DNA from: Finegoldia magna ATCC 29328
Lineage (GTDB): Bacteria; Bacillota; Clostridia; Tissierellales; Peptoniphilaceae
Reading direction: 5' to 3'
Length of the DNA: 64,000 nucleotides
Assembly (NCBI RefSeq): GCF_000010185.1
Contig: NC_010376.1
Coordinates: forward strand, 1-64,000
The notes beneath the pieces are model-generated. The model was not told the DNA's origin. It searched no databases and worked only from the letters and a program-made list of their open reading frames with translations. The translations under genes were made by a program, and so were the position numbers. Of this stretch, positions 25,198 to 34,000 are shown one piece after another. How positions within the stretch are numbered: the stretch's first letter is position 1; each line of letters begins with the position of its first letter.

Positions 25198-25734
25198 TTA
25201 TTTTGCTGCAGAACCTTCGATTTTATATCCTGCATCCATCCAAGCAACAATTCCACCTGGGTGACGATATACATTTGTAAATCCAGCTTCTTTTGCAAGA
25301 ACTGCGCCGACATCACTTCTAGCACAGCCAACAAAACCACAATATACAACAACAGTTTTGTTCTTATCTTCGCCCAAAGCTTTCAAGAAAGCTTCTTTTT
25401 GTTCTGGTTTTAATTCGTCTGCTTTCATAGGCAATTCAGCATTTACAGCGCCAGGAATTCTGTTTTTGTCGAAAGATTTGGCAGGCATAGTGTCAACTAT
25501 AACCATGTCTTTCTTTTGTTCAACCCATGAATTCAAGTCTTCTGTAGATACAAGTTCATATCCACCTTTGTTAACAGCGTTTACAAGTTTCATACTTGCA
25601 GTTTCAATTTTTTGTTCGTTACCGTCTTTTGCAGTACCAGGACCTTTTGCAGCTCCTGGAGCAGCCTTTTGACAACCAGTTGCCAATACTAAAATCATGG
25701 CAAACAATGTTAAAGCTTTAATGAATTTCTTCAT
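25198..25734 (-). CDS. Rhodanese-like lipoprotein
   Basis: The 178-residue protein has a lipobox ATGC (Cys21), an Ala/Gly-rich linker and one rhodanese domain (about 60-175). The active-site loop is CGFVGCARS, with Cys132 as the sulfur-accepting residue and a second Cys137. The domain also has the FDKNRIPGAVNAE and GGIVAWMDAGYKIEG motifs. An extracellular lipid-anchored rhodanese could handle sulfur or act on surface thiols; the real substrate is unknown. AGGAGGGAT precedes the ATG. Confidence 0.9.
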   Translation of the reverse strand: MKKFIKALTLFAMILVLATGCQKAAPGAAKGPGTAKDGNEQKIETASMKLVNAVNKGGYELVSTEDLNSWVEQKKDMVIVDTMPAKSFDKNRIPGAVNAELPMKADELKPEQKEAFLKALGEDKNKTVVVYCGFVGCARSDVGAVLAKEAGFTNVYRHPGGIVAWMDAGYKIEGSAAK

Positions 25735-25970
25735 TATGTAATCCCTCCTAAATTATTCTATATATTAATTATATCGTAAAACTTGTATTTCATTTATTGA
25801 AATAATTTATAAGTAGGCTGTTTTTATGCCAAATTTGTGTCATTTTCTATAAATGGCGAAAAAATTGTGCGATATATATTTATTTTTCAAAAAAAACCGA
25901 TAATTTATTATGATATACTATAATTAATTTAATATTTTTTATTAATTTATCAATCTTCCAAGGAGGGTTT

Positions 25971-27560
25971 ATGTATATTTTAATTGTTGCCATTGTGCTG
26001 TTATTGGCGCTTTTGGCTGTAAAATTTTCAGATAAATTCGGTATTCCATCGTTTTTATTGTTTATCCTACTAGGAATATCGTTTAATTTTTTCGGTAAAG
26101 ATTTCAATAATTTCAAATTTGTTGACGAATTTTCGAGCGTTGCTCTGTTGTTTATCATGTTTTACGGTGGTTTCGGTACAAATTTGAAAATGGCAAAACC
26201 AGTGACAACACAAGGAGTCATCATGGCAAGTGCAGGTGTCGTGTTGACATCTGTTCTTACGGGAGTTTTTTGTTATTTCGTGCTTAAAATCAGTTTCGTG
26301 GAGTCTATGCTTTTGGGATCAGTTGTTGGTTCTACGGATTTTGCTTCGGTGAGTTCGATTTTACGAAGCAAGAATTTGAACCTCAAATATTCCACAGCAT
26401 CCATGCTTGAAATCGAAAGTGGTTCCAACGACCCGACAGCTTACACAATGACTATGATTTTCTTGTCGATTTTGGTAGGCTCCAAGACTTCTGTGTTCAA
26501 ACTAATTCTTCTTCAAGTTGGTATCGGGCTATTGATTGGATTTGTGATGGCAAAATTGACCGAAAAATTGATTTTCAAGATCGATTTTTCAGAAGATGGA
26601 CTGTTCACAGTTCTCATCATTTCCTGCGCACTTTTAACCTTTGCGATTAGCAAGAATTTGGGTGGAAATGCGTTCTTGTCAGTGTATGTTCTGGGGATTA
26701 TGATTGGGAATTTGGAATATTACAGGAAAAAAGAGGTCGTGTTCTTCTTCGATGGTTTTTCGGGAATAATGCAGATTGGCTTGTTCTTTTTATTGGGACT
26801 GTTGGCAAATCCACAAAGTATCGTGAAGGCAATTCCTGTGGCTTTCTTGGTGATGGTTTTCATCACAATTATTGCGAGACCATTGGCAAGTATTTTGCTT
26901 TTGAAACCATTTGGCTACAAGAAAAATCAGCTCATCGTAATTTCTGCTGCGGGCTTCAGAGGAGCGGCTGCGATTGCGTTTGCTATTATGGTAATCAACA
27001 GTAACGCCAAATTATCCGTCGATTTGTTCCACATAATTTTCGTGATTTGTTTGTTGTCTTGTTTGATACAAGGTTCACTTTTCCCGATTATTTGCAGGAA
27101 AACTGATATGATTGATCCTGATGATACGGTGCTTAAAACTTTCAACTACTACAGCTCGAAAAGTGATGTCGGATTTATTGAAACACAAATTAACGAGCAT
27201 AGTGAGCTTGTTGGTAAGAAAGTTAAAGAGATTGGGCTTAATTTCGATATTATCGTGGCGAAAATTATTCGTAACAACAAACTTGTAATTCCACGTGGAG
27301 ATACTGTGATTTGTGCGAATGACACTGTTGTTATTGGAGGAAAATCGTATTTCGATCCGACAGGCTACGGTTTGATTGAAATCACAATCAGCGACAAGAA
27401 CAACTGGAATGGTAAAAAATTGAAGGATATCGACATGATTGATTCCGAACTTGTGGTGATGATTCAGGGAAAAAACGGCGAAATCATCGTTCCTACGGGA
27501 AGTGTCACGTTAAACGCAGGAGACAAGTTGATTATTCTGAAGGAAACTGTAAAATTTTAA
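25971..27560 (+). CDS. CPA1-family cation/proton antiporter with C-terminal RCK_C-type domain
   Basis: The 529-residue protein has about twelve to thirteen membrane spans (1-390) of the Na+(K+)/H+ exchanger type, including GSVVGSTDFASVSSILRS and the ion-site-like IESGSNDPTAY. A soluble tail holds one or two TrkA-C-like units (SELVGKKVKEIGLNFDIIVA and GKKLKDIDMIDSELVVMI). This is the NhaP2/CvrA architecture, usually potassium/proton exchange regulated by ligand binding to the tail. AAGGAGGG lies ahead of the ATG. Confidence 0.9.
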   Translation: MYILIVAIVLLLALLAVKFSDKFGIPSFLLFILLGISFNFFGKDFNNFKFVDEFSSVALLFIMFYGGFGTNLKMAKPVTTQGVIMASAGVVLTSVLTGVFCYFVLKISFVESMLLGSVVGSTDFASVSSILRSKNLNLKYSTASMLEIESGSNDPTAYTMTMIFLSILVGSKTSVFKLILLQVGIGLLIGFVMAKLTEKLIFKIDFSEDGLFTVLIISCALLTFAISKNLGGNAFLSVYVLGIMIGNLEYYRKKEVVFFFDGFSGIMQIGLFFLLGLLANPQSIVKAIPVAFLVMVFITIIARPLASILLLKPFGYKKNQLIVISAAGFRGAAAIAFAIMVINSNAKLSVDLFHIIFVICLLSCLIQGSLFPIICRKTDMIDPDDTVLKTFNYYSSKSDVGFIETQINEHSELVGKKVKEIGLNFDIIVAKIIRNNKLVIPRGDTVICANDTVVIGGKSYFDPTGYGLIEITISDKNNWNGKKLKDIDMIDSELVVMIQGKNGEIIVPTGSVTLNAGDKLIILKETVKF

Positions 27561-27566
27561 TAAATT

Positions 27567-27596
27567 TTGAAAATTATTGCCAAACTTTGATATAAT
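27567..27596 (+). promoter_or_regulatory. Promoter of the CDF transporter operon
   Basis: TTGAAA (27567-27572) and TATAAT (27591-27596) are 18 bases apart, 33 bases ahead of the ATG. They lie just after the antiporter stop codon. Confidence 0.72.
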
Positions 27597-27628
27597 AATA
27601 TGATAATTATATTTTAAGGAAGGAATTT

Positions 27629-28810
27629 ATGATAGATTATTTGATTCAAAAATTTGTGAGAAATTACGAAGACACGCAAAGCTTCGCTACTCGTAGATCT
27701 TACGGAAATTTGAGCAGCGCAGTGGGATTATTCATCAACCTATTCTTGTTTTCAACAAAACTAATAATAGGATTATTGACCAATTCCATCGCGATAATGG
27801 CCGATGCCATCAACAACTTGTCGGACTGTTTCAGCATCGTTCTTATGGTTCTAAGTTTCAGTATGAGTACGAAACCTGCAGACGAGAAACATCCGTACGG
27901 TCACTCGAGATTGGAGTACATCTTCTCGTCGTTGATTACGATTTTGGTCATCTACATCGGTATTAAACTTGTAGTTGCATCATTTAAAAAGATTATCCAT
28001 CCGGAAGTCATCACATTCAACGTCTACTCGTTGGTAGTTCTAATAATAGCGATTGTGGCGAAGTTTTGGCTTAGCAAATTTTACCACAAAATTTCCAAGA
28101 AAATCGACTCCGATTTGTTGATGGCAACATCTGTCGATTCAAGAAGCGACTGTATTTCAACATCCATCGTACTTATCTCAGTTGTTGTGTTCAAATTGAC
28201 ATCACTTAATATAGATGCATACATCGGACTTTTAGGTGGACTTATCATCATCAAAAACGGATACGAAATGATAACAGACACTGTGGACAAACTTTTGGGA
28301 ACGGGTGCATCCGCAAAATTCGAACGTGAAATCACTGATTTCATCACATCATATGGCGGAATTTACGGCGCACACGATTTGAGAGTTCACGATTACGGTC
28401 CAGGTTACATTTTCATAACTGCGGATGTCCAAGTTGACAGCTCTGAAGAATTCATCAAACTTCACTCATTAGTAGACCAAATCGAGAGGGATTTGATTGA
28501 GAAAAAGGGCGTGTATTCGACAATTCACATGGATCCGTTGGCAGTCAACAATCCGAAAGTTCAAAATTTACACGAAATTGTCGAAAAAATCATCAAAGAT
28601 GTCAACGAAGATTGGATATTGAACGATTTTAGAATTTGTCCGAAAAAAGAAGGCGACGAGATGATATTCGACATCAGAGTAGACATCGATGAAAAAATGG
28701 AAGACAAGGAAATTGTGGACATTGTGAAAAACAAAATTCTATCGCAAATCACAGACTACAAGCCAATCATAGCGATAGCAAGAGGATATCAAAGAAGAAA
28801 CTTTTATTAA
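27629..28810 (+). CDS. Cation diffusion facilitator, possibly manganese-type
   Basis: The 393-residue protein has six membrane spans and a cytoplasmic C-terminal metal-binding fold (about 215-390). The transport-site motifs are NxxxD in span 2 (Asn62, Asp66) and DxxxD in span 5 (Asp170, Asp174). CDF proteins with DxxxD in place of HxxxD in span 5 are generally assigned to the manganese branch, so Mn2+ efflux is the best guess; iron or zinc remain possible. The tail is longer than in FieF. The PAP2 gene follows after one base. Confidence 0.88.
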   Translation: MIDYLIQKFVRNYEDTQSFATRRSYGNLSSAVGLFINLFLFSTKLIIGLLTNSIAIMADAINNLSDCFSIVLMVLSFSMSTKPADEKHPYGHSRLEYIFSSLITILVIYIGIKLVVASFKKIIHPEVITFNVYSLVVLIIAIVAKFWLSKFYHKISKKIDSDLLMATSVDSRSDCISTSIVLISVVVFKLTSLNIDAYIGLLGGLIIIKNGYEMITDTVDKLLGTGASAKFEREITDFITSYGGIYGAHDLRVHDYGPGYIFITADVQVDSSEEFIKLHSLVDQIERDLIEKKGVYSTIHMDPLAVNNPKVQNLHEIVEKIIKDVNEDWILNDFRICPKKEGDEMIFDIRVDIDEKMEDKEIVDIVKNKILSQITDYKPIIAIARGYQRRNFY

Positions 28811-28811
28811 A

Positions 28812-29450
28812 ATGAAAAACATTAAACGAATTTACGATCAAAACCCACTCAAATTCATACTAGCAGTCTATGCGGTCTATTTGGTGTGGTTTTTTTCAAT
28901 GGAAAAAATACCCAACAGAAATTATCACATAGTATATTCGAAACTAGACGACTACATTCCTTTTTATAAACCTGCGATACTTATTTACTCGTCGTGGTTT
29001 TTGATGCTAGTGATACCATTTGTCTATCTATTAAAGAAAAAATCGTACGACAATCTATACAACATAATCATCCCGATGTTTGCTGCGATGTTTATATCAC
29101 TGATAATTTATGTGATATATCCGACAGCACTTGACATCAGAGTTACAGACATCACTGGAAATGATATTTGTTCGTGGATAATCAGAAAAATTCAGGGAAT
29201 TGATGCCCCGAATAACGTGTGTCCGAGCATCCACGTATCGACAACCGTGATAATTTACAATCAATTCAGAAAAATATTGAAAGACAACAAGAAATCGAAG
29301 GCTTTTTTCTTGTTGTGGAGTGTGGGAATTTGCATCAGCACCATGCTTGTCAAACAACACAGCATTATAGATGTAGTGTGTGGAATTATCCTCGCACACG
29401 TGATACTTTTCGTATTTAACAAAAAACAAAACACAGCTTATCACTATTAG
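28812..29450 (+). CDS. PAP2-superfamily membrane phosphatase
   Basis: The 212-residue protein has five to six membrane spans. PAP2 motif 2 appears as CPSIHVS (His141) and motif 3 as KQHSIIDVVCG (His183, Asp187), the catalytic residues of lipid phosphatases. The first motif (KxxxxxxRP) is not clear. Likely substrates are phosphatidate, undecaprenyl pyrophosphate or similar, but the missing motif makes this uncertain. It is translationally coupled to the CDF gene (one base between). Confidence 0.8.
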   Translation: MKNIKRIYDQNPLKFILAVYAVYLVWFFSMEKIPNRNYHIVYSKLDDYIPFYKPAILIYSSWFLMLVIPFVYLLKKKSYDNLYNIIIPMFAAMFISLIIYVIYPTALDIRVTDITGNDICSWIIRKIQGIDAPNNVCPSIHVSTTVIIYNQFRKILKDNKKSKAFFLLWSVGICISTMLVKQHSIIDVVCGIILAHVILFVFNKKQNTAYHY

Positions 29451-29475
29451 TGACAGGCTGTGTTTTTTGGTTTGT
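29419..29475 (+). repeat. Terminator-containing direct repeat, copy 1, left of the small membrane protein gene
   Basis: ACAAAAAACAAAACACAGC starts a 57-base tract whose core hairpin AAAACACAGC...GGCTGTGTTTT terminates the PAP2 gene and overlaps its last codons. It matches 30065-30122 with about three differences, and the flanks (ACAAAAAACA and GGTTTGTA) match too. Confidence 0.88.
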
Positions 29476-29701
29476 AGAATATGTAAACATACAGATTTAT
29501 AAAACATTTTGCGTCATTAAATGATTTTAAAAATAGACAAAATAAAACAAAAGAAAATTATTTACATCAATATAAAAACATGATAAAATAAAATTAACAA
29601 AAATAAAAACGTTTTCTTAAATTAATACAATAATATTTTTACATAAGATAAAGGCAGAAAATTCTTCACATGGTTTCTAATACAAAATAAGAGGTGTGAC
29701 A

Positions 29702-30061
29702 ATGAAGGATATAAGTAAGAAAAAAATTTTTTATATAGGCACAATAATTTCGGTGTTAATTTTTACGATTGGAATTATAATAACAATTGTTCATAATCCA
29801 AGTGAAAATAGTGTAATTAACTTTTTTGAAAGTAATTACTTTGCTGAAATTACGATGTTTATACCATTTTCAATATGGGCGTGGTTAGTTATCTTTGCAA
29901 TCTTGTTTGTAAAGAAAAATTGGGTTGTGGTTACTTTATGCATTTTACTCGCAATTCCACATATAATTTTTATAATTGTTCTATGCGCCTTTTCATACAG
30001 TCCATTAGAAATTTTAAGGTGGTATGTTATGATTCTAAGTTTTGGGATTATTAATATATAA
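29702..30061 (+). CDS. Small integral membrane protein of unknown function
   Basis: The 119-residue product has three or four hydrophobic spans (IFYIGTIISVLIFTIGIIIT; MFIPFSIWAWLVIFAILFV; VVVTLCILLAIPHIIFIIVL) and no motif I know. GAGGTG lies five bases ahead of the ATG; an in-frame GTG six bases earlier overlaps that site. The gene stands alone between two copies of a terminator repeat. The 226 bases upstream are AT-rich and contain nothing else recognisable. Confidence 0.65.
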   Translation: MKDISKKKIFYIGTIISVLIFTIGIIITIVHNPSENSVINFFESNYFAEITMFIPFSIWAWLVIFAILFVKKNWVVVTLCILLAIPHIIFIIVLCAFSYSPLEILRWYVMILSFGIINI

Positions 30062-30064
30062 ATG

Positions 30065-30122
30065 ACAAAAAACAAAACACAGCTCATCACAATTAGTGAC
30101 AGGCTGTGTTTTTTTGGTTTGT
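30065..30122 (+). repeat. Terminator-containing direct repeat, copy 2, right of the small membrane protein gene
   Basis: It repeats the tract at 29419-29475, including the hairpin and seven T. It terminates the small membrane protein gene and faces the end of the minus-strand ECF gene. Confidence 0.9.
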
Positions 30123-30124
30123 AT

Positions 30125-30625
30125 TTAATTTTTCAACATAGATTCTGTTATTTTCAAAAATCTCTTCCAAATAAGTGCGAATATCACAAAATTCACAGCG
30201 GCTTGTACTGAGTTTGGAAGAATTGTAGCGATTGCTGTTTTGTTTCCGTAAAGAATTACAGATGTGAAGTAATATCCAACAACCATCACCAATTCACAGA
30301 TAACTCCCGCAGTTAGAACTGTGGATGTTTTTTGATTGTTGACTTTTTTCAAGAACAATCCCATTACAAGAGCCATCAAACCTTTGACAACGAATGTAAA
30401 TGGTGCAAATGCTGCATAGCCGAGCAATAAATCCGCCAAGGCTGATCCAAACGCAGCGGCAATCATTCCGATAATTGGTCCAAATGCGACAGTGGATAAT
30501 AATATAATGAAATCTCCGAGATTAACGTAACCCATCGCAGGTGACACAGGAATTTTGACTATCATTGTGAAAAAAGTTGTAAGCGCTATAAAAATCGCTG
30601 CTGTAGTAATTTTTTTAGTGTTCAT
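30125..30625 (-). CDS. ECF transporter substrate-binding (S) component
   Basis: The 166-residue protein has five to six membrane spans and the S-component pattern: an N-terminal TAAIFIALTTFFTMIVKIP, then GYVNLGDFIILLSTVAFGP, an Ala/Gly-rich GSALADLLLGYAAFAP and FVVKGLMALVMG. S components bind a vitamin or related molecule and use a shared EcfAAT module, which is not in this window. The substrate cannot be told from sequence. AGGAGG lies just ahead of the ATG at 30625; longer reading to 30718 has no site. Confidence 0.87.
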   Translation of the reverse strand: MNTKKITTAAIFIALTTFFTMIVKIPVSPAMGYVNLGDFIILLSTVAFGPIIGMIAAAFGSALADLLLGYAAFAPFTFVVKGLMALVMGLFLKKVNNQKTSTVLTAGVICELVMVVGYYFTSVILYGNKTAIATILPNSVQAAVNFVIFALIWKRFLKITESMLKN

Positions 30626-31022
30626 ATCGTCCTCCTGTTTTTCTATTATAGAGTATTTATGTAGTGGTTTATAGTAACAAAATTTGAAAATTTTATGGTA
30701 ACAGATTTTGAACATCAATTTATACGAAAAATATTTATGGAAAATAATGTAACAAACTCGACCATTTTACTCATTATTATTCAGTTAAACAATATAAAAA
30801 CAATGAGTAATAAAATTTATCAGTAATTTGTCTCGATAAAACAAGTTAATTTACGGATTATAAGATTTTAATTCATTATTTTAATGAAAACGATAGAAGT
30901 ATATTTATTAATTTTGAAATTTATAAATAGTTTGACATTTTTTAGCTAGTTAAGTAAAATTATGGTATGAGCAAAATCGCAAATTTCTTGCCGTTTTTGC
31001 ATATAAGAAATAGGAGGGAAAT
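30626..31022. other. Divergent intergenic region with the subtilase promoter
   Basis: About 400 AT-rich bases without a gene. On the plus strand TTGACA (30932-30937) and TAAAAT (30955-30960), 17 bases apart, form a strong promoter for the subtilase gene, followed by a 62-base leader with AGGAGGG. On the minus strand a TATAAT lies at 30645-30650 ahead of the ECF gene, but no good -35 box pairs with it. Confidence 0.75.
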
Positions 31023-34000
31023 ATGAAACCATATTCCAAAAAGTTTTTAGCTGGTGTGTTATTGTTTTCATTGGCATTACCAAGTGCAACAACATTTGCA
31101 ACTAACCAAACAGACAGTACTACATATGCTAAACTTCAAGAACAAGGCGTAAAGGCAGACCAAGAAGTCAAAGTAATCGTAGAAACAAGTGACAAGACTG
31201 CTATCGAAAGAGAACCAAACGTAAAAAGTGCGAGATTCTCAAAAGCTGTGAAGGCATCTGAAGCAGAGGTAAAGAAAACTTCAGAAAAAATCGAAACTAA
31301 GTTGAAGAAAGAAAACGTTAAAGTTGACAAGGACGATGAATTCTCTGCAGTTATCACAGGCTTCTCAGCAAAAGTAAAAGCAAAAGACATCGACAAATTG
31401 AGAAAACAACCAGGAGTTAAAAAAGTCACAACTCAAATGAAGGCCGAAAGACCAAAAGTAGGAGCATCTCCATCTTTGGCTTCAGCTCCAAAAATGATTA
31501 AGGCTGATACTTTGTGGGACAGTAAATACAATTTTACTGGACAAGGAATGTTAATTAGTATTATAGATACTGGTGTGGATCCTACTCACAAGGATATTCA
31601 ATTAGAATCTAATGATTTTCAAAAATATAAGAGCAAAGAAGACGTTCAGAAAGTTATTGATGCAAACAAATTAAAAGGTAAATGGTTCAGCAACAAGATT
31701 CCTTATGGATACAACTATGCTGATGAATCTCAAGAAATCAGAGATTCTGGTATCGGTGGATATCACGGAATGCACGTAGCTGGTATAGTTGCTGCAAATG
31801 GTAATACAGAAACTGGAGGAGTAAGAGGAGTAGCACCAAATGCACAATTATTAGCGATGAAGGTGTTCAGCAACGATGCATTAGTATCTACAGTTTACGA
31901 AGAAGTATGGTTGAAAGCGATTGACGATTCCGTAAAACTTGGTGCAGACGTATTGAACATGAGTTTGGGAATGGGTTCAGGTTACAGTAGAGAAGGAGTA
32001 TCTCCTACAAACGATGCATTCAAGAGAGCCAAAAAAGCCGGCGTTGTATGCGCAGTTGCTATGGGTAATGACCGTGTTACAAACTGGGGCGGCGAAGGAA
32101 AGACTAACTTAGCGATAAACCCTGACTTTGGTACTACAGGACACCCTGCAGTTGCAGATCCATCATATTCAGTAGCATCTATGGAAAACATAAATATGAG
32201 AGGAAGAGTTGTTGAATATAAAGATAATGACAAAGTCGTTGAGATTCCTACAGGTACTGCAGAAGGCGAAAACGAAAAGACAACAACAGGAATGCTACCA
32301 TTCGTTTATGTTGGAAAAGGAAATGATCAAAAGAAAGATTACGGTGACAAAGTAGTTAAAAATAAAATCGTCCTTGCGGAAAGAGGAGGAGCATCCTTTA
32401 ATGACAAAGCTGAATTAGCTGCATCATTAGGTGCAAAAGGTATCATAATTTTTAACTCTAAAGATGGCAGTAACTTATCATTTATGTCTGGCATGGAAAA
32501 CAAAGATTTCCCTTCAGTATTCATTAGTCATGATGACGGATTAAAATTAATTGAATTATTAAAAAAACCAAATCAACTAATCAACATCACAAAAGTACAA
32601 TCTGTTGCAAACCCAAAAGCTGGACAAATGAGTGAGTTCTCATCTTGGGGAATAACACCTGATTTGAGATTGAAACCAGACATCGCAGGTGTTGGTGGAC
32701 AAATCTACTCAACAATTAACAATAACCAATACACAATGATGAGTGGTACATCAATGGCAACTCCACAAGTTGCAGGTGCAAGTGCATTAGTAATGCAAAG
32801 ATTGTACAAAGATGGTTTGTTAGTTAGAAAAGATGGTAAACCAGATCCAAGGCAAGAATTCTTGACAGTTTTGGTAATGATGAACACAGCAACTCCAATA
32901 AAAGACACAGAAGTAAAAGGCGCTTCATACTACACACCAAAACAACAAGGTGCAGGACTTGTAAACCTTAAAAATGTTGCTGAGACATATGTAACTGTAA
33001 CAGCTACAGGTGGAAAAGATACAAAACCAGACGGTAAATTGGAATTAGGTGAAGTTGGTGAAGACTTCAAAGCAACATTCAAATTGAAAAACTACTCTGA
33101 TAAGGACATCACATTTACACCAAAATATATCTCATTAAAAGATGAAGTTAAAGATGGTAGATACACTGAACATTCATCCGAAGTAAAAAAAGAAACATTA
33201 CCAAAAGTTACGGTAAAAGCTAAAAGTGAAGTAACTTACACTGCAACAATATCTACAGACAAAATTGACAAGAACCAATTTGCACAAGGATATGTAATGT
33301 TCGAATCAGACACTGATCATCCTACACTTTCAGTTCCTTATACTGGATTTAAAGGAAATTGGTCACAACCACAATTCTTGGATAACATGCCTGATTTCAG
33401 CGACAAAGTTAACTACAAACCATTAGTATATGATAATGGTGGAATAGACAAATCAGGATTTATGAGAAGACAAGAAAAAGGTGGATGGAACTACTGGAAC
33501 GCTTGGAATGTCGATGGCAAACCAACTGTATTCGTAAATTCAAATAAACAAGAAGGAATGAATGTTGAAGTTGCACCAGTAATCACAATTATGAGAAACG
33601 CTCTTGATGTAAAATACGACATCTTGGACAAAGATGGCAAAACATTGAGAAACTTATTCATCGACCCAATTCTTCTAAAAGTAAATGGATTGTACAAAGG
33701 TGGAGACAACCAATACAGATTCGAATACGTTCCTGGTGGAGCTGCTTGGGATTTCAAAGACTCAAAAGGAAAACCTGTTGAAGAAGGAAATTACATCTAC
33801 CAAATCACAGGTCATGTAGACTACAAGAATGCTAAGGAACAAAAATATCAATACAACATAGTATTAGATAACACAGCACCTAAATTAAAAGGCACATACA
33901 ATCCAGAAAAAGGAACTATAACTGTAACTGCACACGACGACGGATCAGGTGTATTTAGCGTAGGATATGAAAACATTAAAACTGGTGAATGGCACGAACA

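Noticed and set aside
30626-30720. A longer start for the ECF S component and a vitamin riboswitch ahead of it
   Set aside because: AGGAGG directly precedes the ATG at 30625, the extra N-terminal residues look unlike the family, and the upstream DNA shows no aptamer-like stems.
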